Positions 16,229 through 24,454 of a stretch of DNA of 64,000 nt are shown one piece after another. Source of the DNA: Pseudomonas ovata. Its GTDB lineage: Bacteria > Pseudomonadota > Gammaproteobacteria > Pseudomonadales > Pseudomonadaceae. A program made the position numbers and the translations under genes. Position 1 is the first letter of the stretch; each line of letters opens with the position of its first letter. The DNA lies in the NCBI RefSeq assembly GCF_003131185.1, contig NZ_QFFU01000016.1, positions 1 through 64,000 of the forward strand. Reading direction: 5' to 3'. A model generated the notes under the pieces. That model saw only the letters and a list, made by a program, of their open reading frames with translations, searched no databases and was not told where the DNA came from.

Positions 16229-17485
16229 TCAACCCTGGGTCTGCCTGGCCAGTGCGCAGGCCAGGCTGGGCGCCAGGGGCAGCATAGGCAGCAACACGGC
16301 CTGATAGGCGTGGTACAGGTCCGGCTTGCCGGGCCAGATCTCGGCGCTGGGGCGGTTGCTCGCGTCGAGTTCATGGCGCCAGCTGCCGTGCTCGCGGTCG
16401 ATGAAACAGGTGTCATTAAAATCCCAGAAGCGTCGATACCAGGTTTCATAGACCGGCTCGCCGGTGCGCTGCAACAGCGCGCCGGCCGCCGCCACCGCTT
16501 CGCAGTGGGTCCAGTGCAAGCGCTGGCGAATCACCGGCTGGCGCTCGTTGTCCAGGGTATAGACGATGCCCGGCGCCCCATCGACCTCCCAAGCATGCCG
16601 GCAGGCGCTGTCGAACAGTTCACCGGCCTGTTTGAGCAGCCAGCCTGGCGCATTGCAGCGAGACTCCAGCAGCGCCGCCTCCAGATGCAACAGCAGCCGT
16701 GCCCACTCGAAGCCGTGGCCTGGGGTGGTGCCATAGGGACGAAACGGGTCGGCGGGGTTATCAAGGTTGTAGTCCGGCAGTGGCTCCCAGTGCTGGCTGA
16801 AATGCTCCACCACCTGAAAGTCATTGGCCGCCGCGTGCTGGTGGATCAGCCGCTCGGTGATGCGCAGCCCGCGCTCCAGCCAACGACTGTCGCCGCTGAC
16901 ATCGGCCAGCGCCAGAAAGGCTTCAAGGCCATGCATGTTGCTGTTGGCGCCGCGATACGCCTCTTCGATCTGCCAGTCACGGGAGAACGACTCGCGCAGC
17001 ACGCCCTCTTCTTCACTCCAGAACCGCTCAAGCATGACGCTTGTCGCTTCTTCGAGCAGCGCCCTGGCCGCCGGCCGTCCGGCCACCACGGCAGAGCTGG
17101 CCGCCAGTGCCACGAAGGCATGCAGGTACGCCTGCTTGTCGGTGCCACCGCCTTCGTCCAGCGGCGCATCGAACCAGCCGCCATGCTCGGCATCACGCAG
17201 CGGCCCCGACAGGGCGGCCAAGCCATGGTCGATCAGTTCGGAAAACCCCGGAATGCCCTGGATATGCGCCAGGGCAAAGCAATGCACCAGGCGGGAGGTA
17301 TTGAGGGTCTGGGCCCGCGCACCCACGCGCAGCCGGCCATAGGTGTCCAGGTCGCCGAACCCCTGTTCCAGCCTGGCGGCCCTGGCGAACGCCAGCAGGC
17401 GTGCGCCTTCCTGGTCAAGCCACTGGCGATGGCGCGGTGCATGCAGCCAGCTGCGGGTGACCTGCGGGGTAAGATGCTTGTCCAT
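16229..17485 (-). CDS. AGE-family sugar epimerase/isomerase
   Basis: A 418-aa protein of the N-acylglucosamine 2-epimerase (AGE) family, an (alpha/alpha)6 barrel. Typical segments are LNTSRLVHCFALAHIQGIPG, LHAFVALAASSAV, EEAYRGANSNMHGLEAFLAL and GHGFEWARLLLHLEA, with the conserved His and Arg/Glu positions of mannose isomerase/epimerase members. It most likely interconverts aldose and ketose sugars such as mannose and fructose; the exact substrate is not fixed by sequence. It stands alone, convergent with nirBD. Confidence 0.83.
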   Translation of the reverse strand: MDKHLTPQVTRSWLHAPRHRQWLDQEGARLLAFARAARLEQGFGDLDTYGRLRVGARAQTLNTSRLVHCFALAHIQGIPGFSELIDHGLAALSGPLRDAEHGGWFDAPLDEGGGTDKQAYLHAFVALAASSAVVAGRPAARALLEEATSVMLERFWSEEEGVLRESFSRDWQIEEAYRGANSNMHGLEAFLALADVSGDSRWLERGLRITERLIHQHAAANDFQVVEHFSQHWEPLPDYNLDNPADPFRPYGTTPGHGFEWARLLLHLEAALLESRCNAPGWLLKQAGELFDSACRHAWEVDGAPGIVYTLDNERQPVIRQRLHWTHCEAVAAAGALLQRTGEPVYETWYRRFWDFNDTCFIDREHGSWRHELDASNRPSAEIWPGKPDLYHAYQAVLLPMLPLAPSLACALARQTQG

Positions 17486-17593
17486 GACGCACTGCCCTCT
17501 TGAACCTGACCATGATCAGGCTGCCCAAGGCCGTCCTGACCGACCGTGGCGATAATGCGCGCCAAGGCCGGCCATGGGCAAGCGGTGTATCGG

Positions 17594-19219
17594 TCAGACC
17601 TTGAAGCGCGCCACCACCTGATTCAGATCGCCCGCCAGGCGCGACAGCTCGTTGCTGGAGGCGCTGATCTGGTTGGCGCCCTGGGTCGACTGCATCGACA
17701 GGTCGCGAATATTGACAATGTTGCGGTCCACTTCCCGCGCCACCTGGGCCTGCTCTTCGGCGGCGCTGGCAATGACCAGATTGCGCTCAGAGATCTGATT
17801 GATAGAGCGGGTGATCTCGCTCAGCGATTCACCGGCGCCACGGGCCATTTCCAGGGTGGAGCCGGCGCGGTCGCGGCTGGTCTGCATCGACTCCAGGGCC
17901 TGGGCCGAGCCGTTGCGCATGGCATTGACCATGGCGTCGATCTCCAGGGTCGACTGCTGGGTGCGGTGCGCCAGGGCCCGCACTTCGTCGGCGACCACGG
18001 CAAAGCCACGCCCGGACTCGCCGGCCCGCGCCGCCTCGATGGCGGCGTTGAGCGCCAGCAGGTTGGTCTGTTCGGCGATCGAACGGATGACATCCAGTAC
18101 CTTGCCAATGTCCTGGGACTGGTTGGCCAGGCTCTGCACCAGCGTCGAGGTGGCCTGCACGTTATCGGTCAACGTCTGGATCGACTGCACGGTGTCCAGC
18201 ACGCGCTGCTGGCCAGCCTTGGCCGAGGTGCTGGAATGGTTGGAGGCGTCAGAGGTCGATACGGCGTTGCGCGCCACTTCTTCGACCGCTGAAGTCATCT
18301 CGTTGACGGCCGTGGCCGCCTGGTCGATCTCGGCATTCTGCTGGTGCAGTCCGCGGTAGCTGTCTTCGGTGACCGAATTGAGCTCGGTGGCCGCCGAGGC
18401 CAGTTGCGTGGCCGAGCTGCCGATATGACGCATGGCTTCGCGCAGGTTGTTCTGCATCTGTTGCAAAGCCCGTTGCAGGCGGGTGACTTCATCTTCGCCC
18501 TGGACATGAATGTCATGGGTCAGGTCGCCACTGGCCACATGCTCGGCGGCGCGCACGGCACTTTCAAGCGGGCGCACAATGCTGCGGGTCAGCCACAGTG
18601 CCAGCCCGATGGTGGCCAGCGCGGCCAAGAGTACAAATGCCATCACAATCAAGCGCGAATGATCGTATTGGGTGGCGGCCGCCAGGCCTTCGGCCTCGAT
18701 GCGCTTGGCATAGAAATCACCCAGGTCGGACAGTTGCTTGCCCGAGCCATCGACGATCTGCTTCATGTCGACCAACAGCAGTTTGATCAGCCCGGCGTTA
18801 TCCTTCTGCGCCGCGAGCACGAACGAGCGCTCCAGACCACTGCGGTACTCGGCCAGGGTGGTGCGGAACTGATCGGCCAGCACTTTTTCTTCAGGGGTAT
18901 CGATGAATCTGTCGAGAATGACCAGCTTGCCATCCAGGTCCTTGAGACGGGTGTCCATCTGCCCCTTGTAGGTGGCCACGTTGGCCGGATCCGGGTCCAG
19001 GGCCATGCGCAGGGAAATGGTGCGGATGCGCAGCATGATTTCGCGAATGTCACTGACCACCCGCATGCTCGGCACCCAGTTGGTTTCAACGGCGACTTCG
19101 CTTTCACGGATGGTCTGCATCTGAGCCAGCGCAAACCAGCCCAGTACAGCCACAAGCAGGGAGATCAAGGTAAAGCCCAGACCCGCACGGCGGGCGATGG
19201 TCAGGTTGCGTAGGTTCAT
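17594..19219 (-). CDS. Methyl-accepting chemotaxis protein
   Basis: A 541-aa transmembrane chemoreceptor. TM1 is at ~10-30, a periplasmic four-helix-bundle domain at ~31-190 (4HB_MCP-like, with SMRVVSDIREIMLRIRTISLR), TM2 at ~191-213, HAMP to ~266, then the cytoplasmic signalling coiled coil. The hairpin tip EQTNLLALNAAIEAARAGE is intact, with methylation helices around it. It belongs to the 40-helical class by length. The ligand is unknown; 4HB receptors often sense organic acids or amino acids. It is a single gene, with no che genes nearby. Confidence 0.94.
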   Translation of the reverse strand: MNLRNLTIARRAGLGFTLISLLVAVLGWFALAQMQTIRESEVAVETNWVPSMRVVSDIREIMLRIRTISLRMALDPDPANVATYKGQMDTRLKDLDGKLVILDRFIDTPEEKVLADQFRTTLAEYRSGLERSFVLAAQKDNAGLIKLLLVDMKQIVDGSGKQLSDLGDFYAKRIEAEGLAAATQYDHSRLIVMAFVLLAALATIGLALWLTRSIVRPLESAVRAAEHVASGDLTHDIHVQGEDEVTRLQRALQQMQNNLREAMRHIGSSATQLASAATELNSVTEDSYRGLHQQNAEIDQAATAVNEMTSAVEEVARNAVSTSDASNHSSTSAKAGQQRVLDTVQSIQTLTDNVQATSTLVQSLANQSQDIGKVLDVIRSIAEQTNLLALNAAIEAARAGESGRGFAVVADEVRALAHRTQQSTLEIDAMVNAMRNGSAQALESMQTSRDRAGSTLEMARGAGESLSEITRSINQISERNLVIASAAEEQAQVAREVDRNIVNIRDLSMQSTQGANQISASSNELSRLAGDLNQVVARFKV

Positions 19220-19387
19220 GGCTACGGCTCTTTCTTATAAGGTGGCGGATCGAAACGAGGTTGTCGTACAACCCCACCACCCTATCGGCCTCTGCTCAGA
19301 CTTCTTGAGGGCCATAGCCCTCATTTATCCACCCGCATGCGCTTTTGCTGTAGCGGCCGGGCGGCGATCCGCTTCAGCCGCGAAGGG

Positions 19388-20563
19388 TCATGAATCGGCG
19401 GTGCCTGGTTCGCGACTGAAGTCGGTCCTACCGGCCGCCAGGTCCCACAGCCGGGCCAGGTCACGGGCGCGGTCATGCAACAAGGCAGCGGCGTGTCGGC
19501 AGGCCTCGTCCAGGGTCAGCGGACCGTTGGCCAATGCGAAAGCGGCGTGGATACCGTGTGCGTACAACTGCTCGTAGCCTTCGCCCAAGGTGCCGGCCAG
19601 GACGATCACCGGCACCTTATGACGGGCGGCAAAACGGGCCACACCCAACGGCGTCTTGCCGCGCAGGGTCTGGGCATCGAAGCGGCCTTCGCCGGTGATC
19701 ACCAGGTCCGCACCAACCAGCGCCTGTTCAAGCCCGGTCAGTTCCGCGACCACTTCGACGCCGGGGCGGAAGGTGGCGTGCAAGAAGGCCTTGGCCGCAA
19801 AGCCCATGCCGCCGGCTGCGCCGCTGCCGGGGTTGTCACGCACGTCGGTCCCCAGCACTTGGGCGCAGTGATCGGCCAGATGATCCAGGGCGGCATCCAG
19901 CGCCAGCACTTGCTCAGGCGTTGCGCCTTTCTGCGGGCCAAAGGTGTACGACGCGCCGTGCGGACCACACAACGGGTTGTCGACGTCGGCGGCAATTTCA
20001 AATCGCACCTGCGCCAGGCGCGCATCCAGCCCGCTCAGGTCGATACGCGCTAGCTGCGCCAAGGCCAGGCCGCCAGGCGCCAAAGGCGCGTCATCAGCGT
20101 CCAGGAAACGCACCCCCAGCGCGGCGAGCATGCCGCTGCCGCCGTCGTTGGTCGCACTGCCGCCAATGGCCAGGATCACCCGCTGCGCGCCCGCGTCCAA
20201 GGCACTGGCAATCAGTTCACCGGTACCCAACGTGCTGGTGACGCAGGCATCGCGCTGTTCGCGGCTCAGCAGTTGCAGGCCGCTGGCAGTGGCCATCTCG
20301 ATAATGGCCGTGCGGCTTTCGGCCAACCAGCCCCAGTGCGCTTCGACCGGTTCGCCCAGCGGGCCTTGTACCTGGGCCGTGCGCAACTGGCCGTTGCAGG
20401 CCTGCAACACTGATTCGACCGTGCCCTCGCCGCCGTCGGCCATCGGGCACAGGCGCAGCTCGGCCTCGGGCCAGACGTCGCTCAGGCCGCTGGCGATGGC
20501 CTGGGCGACGGCTTGCGCGCTGAGGCTGTCCTTGAACGAGTCGGGGGCAATGACGATTTTCAT
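19388..20563 (-). CDS. glxK: Glycerate kinase (GlxK/GarK type)
   Basis: A 391-aa glycerate 2-kinase phosphorylating D-glycerate. The N terminus is MKIVIAPDSFKDSLSAQAVAQAI, then CPMADGGEGTVESVL, ILAIGGSATNDGGSGM, NPGSGAAGGMGFAA and LVITGEGRFDAQTLRGKTPLGVA, all family hallmarks. The start at 20563 has a GAGGAGA ribosome site; the open frame upstream is not needed. It lies downstream of a CdaR-type regulator gene in the same direction (90-bp gap), matching the E. coli link of CdaR with galactarate/glucarate/glycerate use. Confidence 0.93.
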   Translation of the reverse strand: MKIVIAPDSFKDSLSAQAVAQAIASGLSDVWPEAELRLCPMADGGEGTVESVLQACNGQLRTAQVQGPLGEPVEAHWGWLAESRTAIIEMATASGLQLLSREQRDACVTSTLGTGELIASALDAGAQRVILAIGGSATNDGGSGMLAALGVRFLDADDAPLAPGGLALAQLARIDLSGLDARLAQVRFEIAADVDNPLCGPHGASYTFGPQKGATPEQVLALDAALDHLADHCAQVLGTDVRDNPGSGAAGGMGFAAKAFLHATFRPGVEVVAELTGLEQALVGADLVITGEGRFDAQTLRGKTPLGVARFAARHKVPVIVLAGTLGEGYEQLYAHGIHAAFALANGPLTLDEACRHAAALLHDRARDLARLWDLAAGRTDFSREPGTADS

Positions 20564-20653
20564 GATGCATCTCCTCTTCTTGTGCCCGCATGTTCGCATC
20601 CGCACCAGGGCTTTACGCCGGGCCGTCGCACAATGCCAGTCATCGCCTGTCGT

Positions 20654-21778
20654 TCATTTGCACAGACCAGGCGTGACGTGCCGCCCCAGGTACAGCCGCA
20701 ACAGGTCGTCGCTGCGGTACGGGTTGCAACCGGTGAGTTCGGCGATCTTTTCCAGGCGATAGCGCAGGCTGTTGCGATGAATGCCCAGGGCCTCGGCGCA
20801 CACCTGGCTTTCGCCGCTGTGCTCGAACCAGCGATCCAGGGTTTCCACTAACTGGGGGTGCTCGTGCAGGCGCGTGATGGAGCCGGCAATGTCCTGCGCC
20901 AGCCAGTCGTGGCGATGACGCCAGAACAGCACCGGCAGGCGCAGGTCCTGCAAGTGCAGCAGGCGCTGCGCCGGGCGGATATGGCTGGCGTAGTCGAGCA
21001 GGTCCAGGGTGGCAGCACAGGCCTGGCGCAACCCTGGCAGGCTCGACGAAGCTTCGGCGGTGGCCATGCGCAGGATCGGCCAGCCCTGGGCGGTGGCCTG
21101 TTCAAGCAAGTGAGCGTCGTCGTAACCACGTTCAGGGGTACGCTCGTGGCTGCGCTCACGCTCGACCGTCCGGCACCAGTACAACAGGGTCGGCTCGCGC
21201 AACAGGCACCAACTTTGCGGGTAGCGGCTGCTGAGCCGCATGACCAGCGGGTGACTCATGTCCAGCGGCTCGCTCAGGCGCATCAGCACCGCCTGGCGCG
21301 GCTGCTGCGGTTGCAGGCCCAGGTGCAGGGCTTCGTCGACCAGGCTGTCGGGGCAGTCGCCCCACAGCAGGCGCGCCAGCAATTCTTCGCCGCGTTGCCG
21401 GCGCCATTGCCGGTCGGCCTGCTGGCGGCGCTGCTCCATGAGCATCTCGGCAGTCATCTTGACCAGCTCGCCGTACACACGCACCTGCTCGGGGTCGCCG
21501 GTGATGCCCAGCACGCCGATCAATTGATGATCCAGCATCAAGGGCAGGTTCACACCCGGCCTGACCCCGCCCAGGCGACTGGCAGCCAGGGCGTCGATTT
21601 CCACCACCTGACAGGTCGCCAGCACTTCCTGAGCCCCCTCATGACGGGTGCTCAGGCGCCCGGCATCACCGCTGCCGATGATGATGCCCAAGTAATCCAT
21701 GACATTGACGTTGTAAGGCAGGATTGCCATGGCACGGTCGACGATGTCCTGGGCCAGGGCGCGATCAAGGGCGAACAT
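20654..21778 (-). CDS. cdaR: CdaR-family sugar-diacid regulator
   Basis: A 374-aa regulator. The N-terminal sugar-diacid recognition domain begins MFALDRALAQDIVDRAMAIL and contains DYLGIIIGSGDAGRLSTRHEGA and LPLMLDHQLIGVLGITGDP. The C-terminal PucR/CdaR-type HTH is SQVCAEALGIHRNSLRYRLEKIAELTG. In E. coli CdaR activates glucarate, galactarate and glycerate genes. Here it precedes glycerate kinase, and glucarate dehydratase is 2.7 kb away, so the same role is likely. The start at 21778 matches family members; it is divergent from the lipoprotein hydrolase gene. Confidence 0.92.
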   Translation of the reverse strand: MFALDRALAQDIVDRAMAILPYNVNVMDYLGIIIGSGDAGRLSTRHEGAQEVLATCQVVEIDALAASRLGGVRPGVNLPLMLDHQLIGVLGITGDPEQVRVYGELVKMTAEMLMEQRRQQADRQWRRQRGEELLARLLWGDCPDSLVDEALHLGLQPQQPRQAVLMRLSEPLDMSHPLVMRLSSRYPQSWCLLREPTLLYWCRTVERERSHERTPERGYDDAHLLEQATAQGWPILRMATAEASSSLPGLRQACAATLDLLDYASHIRPAQRLLHLQDLRLPVLFWRHRHDWLAQDIAGSITRLHEHPQLVETLDRWFEHSGESQVCAEALGIHRNSLRYRLEKIAELTGCNPYRSDDLLRLYLGRHVTPGLCK

Positions 21779-21914
21779 GGCAGTCTCCTGCGGCAGGATC
21801 GGCATGCCGATACATTTTGTTGAAGTTATGAGGCCCGGAGTGTGCCTGAAAGTGGAGCCTCGCGCGAAGCGCGTGGCACAGTGCCGGGTGCCCTGGTCAT
21901 TGAAGGTCTTGAAC

Positions 21915-23063
21915 GTGCCCCGCTACCGCCTGCTTGCTGTCTTATGCGCCCTCCCCCTGCAAGCCTGTGCCTGGAAAACCGGCGATGTGCAGCCGCACAC
22001 CGGCTTTTCCGGCTACCGGCAACAGACACTGGAGTGGCTGCAGAACCACCGTGTTTTCCAGACCGACAACCGCGATGCCGAGCTGGCCTGGAACGCGCCG
22101 CAGGAGTGGCGCCCGGCCGGTACGCCCAGGGCCGGCGTGTTGCTGGTGCACGGGCTTGGCGATTCGCCCTGGTCGTTTCATGACATCGGCCGCACCCTGG
22201 CCGATCAGGGTTATCTGGTGCGTACTGTGCTGCTGCCCGGCCATGGCACACGTCCCGAAGACATGCTGGAGGTGACGCTGGAGCAGTGGCAACAGGTGGT
22301 GCGCGAGCAGGCCGCGCAACTGGCCCGCGATGTACCCAAGGTGTATCTGGGCGGGTTTTCCACCGGGGCCAATCTGGTGCTCGACTATGCCTACGAGCAC
22401 GATGACGTCGCCGGGTTGTTGCTGTTTTCGCCAGCGTTTCGCTCCGACAGCGCCTATGTATGGCTGACGCCGTGGATCGGCTGGGCCAGACCCTGGCTGG
22501 CCGAACCCAACGACGGCGTGCGGCCCATGCAGACCCCGGTGCGCTACCTGAACGTGCCCACCAACGGCTTTGCCCAGTTTCACCTCAGCAGCGTGTTGGC
22601 GCGCCAGCGACTGGTCGAAAAGCCTTATGCCAAGCCGGTATTCGTAGCGCTGACCGAGCATGACTCGGTGCTCGATACCGGATTTGTACTGGACAGCTTC
22701 AACGCGCGCTTCACCCACCCGGCCAGCCGGCTGGTGTGGTACGGCAGCGATCCGGACAGCACTGCCGCGCATCCACGGGTGCTGGTGCGCGAGGATTATC
22801 TGCCCGAACAGCAGATCAGCCAGTTTTCCCACATGGGCCTGTTGTTCTCGCCCGACAACCCGCTGTACGGTCCCAACGGCAGCCAGCGCATCTGCTGGAA
22901 CGGCCAGGAAGCAACCGATATGGCCCGCTGCGTCGCCGGCGAGCCGGTGTGGTACTCGGACTGGGGCTACCGCGCCGCCGGCAAGGTGCATGCACGGCTG
23001 ACCTTCAACCCGTATTACCCGTGGCAAGCACAAGTGATGCTCGGCGTGATGGAGGCCCAGTAG
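21915..23063 (+). CDS. Predicted lipoprotein alpha/beta hydrolase (serine aminopeptidase S33-like)
   Basis: A 382-aa secreted hydrolase. With the GTG start at 21915 the N terminus is a lipoprotein signal peptide with lipobox LQAC (Cys at residue 18), preceded by GAAGG about nine bases upstream. The hydrolase core has VLLVHGLGDSPWSFHDIG, the nucleophile elbow GGFSTGAN, the acid near ALTEHDSVLD and the His in SQFSHMGLLF. It resembles lysophospholipase / monoglyceride-lipase-like proteins, anchored in the envelope. The substrate is unknown. Its stop TAG is the first three bases of a REP element (23061), so the 3' end of the gene was apparently set by the REP. Confidence 0.8.
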   Translation: MPRYRLLAVLCALPLQACAWKTGDVQPHTGFSGYRQQTLEWLQNHRVFQTDNRDAELAWNAPQEWRPAGTPRAGVLLVHGLGDSPWSFHDIGRTLADQGYLVRTVLLPGHGTRPEDMLEVTLEQWQQVVREQAAQLARDVPKVYLGGFSTGANLVLDYAYEHDDVAGLLLFSPAFRSDSAYVWLTPWIGWARPWLAEPNDGVRPMQTPVRYLNVPTNGFAQFHLSSVLARQRLVEKPYAKPVFVALTEHDSVLDTGFVLDSFNARFTHPASRLVWYGSDPDSTAAHPRVLVREDYLPEQQISQFSHMGLLFSPDNPLYGPNGSQRICWNGQEATDMARCVAGEPVWYSDWGYRAAGKVHARLTFNPYYPWQAQVMLGVMEAQ

Positions 23064-23234
23064 GAGCGCGCTTGCCCGCGACCGGCTGCGTTAGCAGTCG
23101 TAAAATTGATGAAACGCTGCAAATTTAAGATCTGAAAACCTGCGAAATGCTGAAAATTTACGATCTGAAAATCTGCGAAACGCTGCAAATTTACGACTGC
23201 TAACGCAGCCGGTCGCGGGCAGAGCGCGCTCCTA
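23061..23234. repeat. REP pair with a 33-bp tandem repeat in its loop
   Basis: It starts with TAGGAGCGCGCTTGCCCGCG and ends with the inverted CGCGGGCAGAGCGCGCTCCT, forming a long imperfect hairpin with GCTGCGTTAGCAGTCGTAAA and its complement nearer the loop. The loop holds about two and a half units of a 33-bp repeat (CGCTGCAAATTTA..GATCTGAAAA..CTGCGAAA). It overlaps the stop codon of the lipoprotein hydrolase and separates it from the convergent FadR gene. Confidence 0.85.
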
Positions 23235-23269
23235 CCCTGGCGCCATGTCTGTCATGCGACGCGGGGTTT

Positions 23270-23980
23270 TTACAAAGGCACCAGGCGTTCGCGGCTGTTG
23301 CTCAGGTGAGTCCACATCGCGGCGCGGGCGGCGTCGGGGTCTTTGCGGCGGATGGCGCTGAGCAGCGCTTCATGTTCCAGGTTGGCCAGGTAGCCGTGGG
23401 GCGCCAGGTTGCTGCCGCCGCGCTCGTTGGTGTCGAGGCGAGCGCGCGGGATCACTGCACTGCCCAAGTGCTGCATGATTTCCAGAAAGTAAGGGTTGCC
23501 GGTGGCCTCGGCGATCAGCATGTGAAAGCGCTTATCGGCCTCGACACAGCTGTCATGGCTGGCCAGCAGATCCTGGTAGTCGTCCAGCGCCTGGCGCATG
23601 GCCGCCAGTTGCTCGTCAGTACGGCGCAACGCCGCCAGGGCCACGGCCTGGGTTTCCAGGCCAATGCGCAATTCAATGATGTCGCGCACCCGTGAGGCGG
23701 TCTCGACCTTCAGGCGCAGGCCGGTCTGGTGCTGGCGCTCCAGCACGAAGGTGCCCTTGCCCTGGTGGGTGACCACCAGCCCCGACGCCTGCAGCTTGGA
23801 AATGGCCTCGCGCACCACCGTGCGGCTGACGCCGTGCTCGCGCACGATTTCATTTTCCGAAGGCAGCTTGTGACCCGGCGCGATCTTGCCCAGCAGAATG
23901 CGCTGGCTCAATTCGGTCACAAGGTCAGTGGCCAGATTGTGTTGCCGGCGCTTGGGGGCGGCTTTCGAGGATTCTTGCAT
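23270..23980 (-). CDS. FadR/GntR-family regulator, probable glucarate-gene regulator
   Basis: A 236-aa FadR-type GntR regulator. The HTH segment is GHKLPSENEIVREHGVSRTVVREAISKLQ, then VVTHQGKGTFVLE; the FCD domain has ELRIGLETQAVALAALRR, DKRFHMLIAEATGNPYF and the terminal AAMWTHLSNSRERL. It is divergent from gudD with a 474-bp gap that carries several TNGTNNNACNA-type GntR sites (24102-24141). Repression of gudD relieved by glucarate or a related sugar acid is inferred from this arrangement. It is the third FadR-type protein in the window. Confidence 0.88.
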   Translation of the reverse strand: MQESSKAAPKRRQHNLATDLVTELSQRILLGKIAPGHKLPSENEIVREHGVSRTVVREAISKLQASGLVVTHQGKGTFVLERQHQTGLRLKVETASRVRDIIELRIGLETQAVALAALRRTDEQLAAMRQALDDYQDLLASHDSCVEADKRFHMLIAEATGNPYFLEIMQHLGSAVIPRARLDTNERGGSNLAPHGYLANLEHEALLSAIRRKDPDAARAAMWTHLSNSRERLVPL

Positions 23981-24454
23981 GACGATTATCCAGACACAGG
24001 TTGTCTTTTTTCACACACCAACCGGCCATCAGGTATACGCAGCAAAGGGCCGGGAACCTGAGCAATGCAGCGGATCATAGCACCTGCCGCGGCGTGGTGA
24101 CTTGTCAGACAGGCTTTCAACTTGTCTAACTTGTAATACAAGCAAGAATGGATGAATTTCACCTCCAGGATCAACAAACACCAGGTAAAAAATAAATAAA
24201 ACCTTATAAATCAATATATTAAAAAACAAAAATTCATTCATACGCACTTTTGGGTTACGCATCCGATGATTCCTATCGCTAACCCTCTTGCAGCAGCATC
24301 AATAACTTGTATGATAACCGACAAAGAAAACGGCAACCTGTTTAAACCTGCATGACATAGGGGTCCCTCCTGAGCCCCCGTCAGCCACTGAAGACCCGAA
24401 ATCGCTTCGCCCCACCGAGCCAGACAAAAAAGACTTGATAATAAGGACCCGACC
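23981..24454. other. AT-richer intergenic region between fadR-type gene and gudD
   Basis: A 474-bp region, clearly more AT-rich than the surroundings around 24120-24240. It contains the GntR-like operators listed separately and an AT-rich tract at about 24180-24240. No convincing ORF or terminator was found. Both divergent promoters must lie here. Confidence 0.6.
24101..24142. promoter_or_regulatory. Cluster of FadR/GntR-type operators
   Basis: TTGTAATACAA at 24131-24141 fits TNGTNNNACNA exactly and is the centre of CTTGTAATACAAG. Two weaker copies precede it: TTGTCAGACAG at 24102-24112 and TTGTCTAACTT at 24122-24132. A further degenerate copy, TTGTATGATAA, lies at 24307-24317 nearer gudD. 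These are likely binding sites of the adjacent FadR-type regulator. Confidence 0.55.

Noticed and set aside
23095..23205. The 33-bp repeats in the REP loop as a possible CRISPR array.
   Set aside because: The units are directly adjacent with no unique spacers, number under three and are flanked by REP arms. No cas genes are present.
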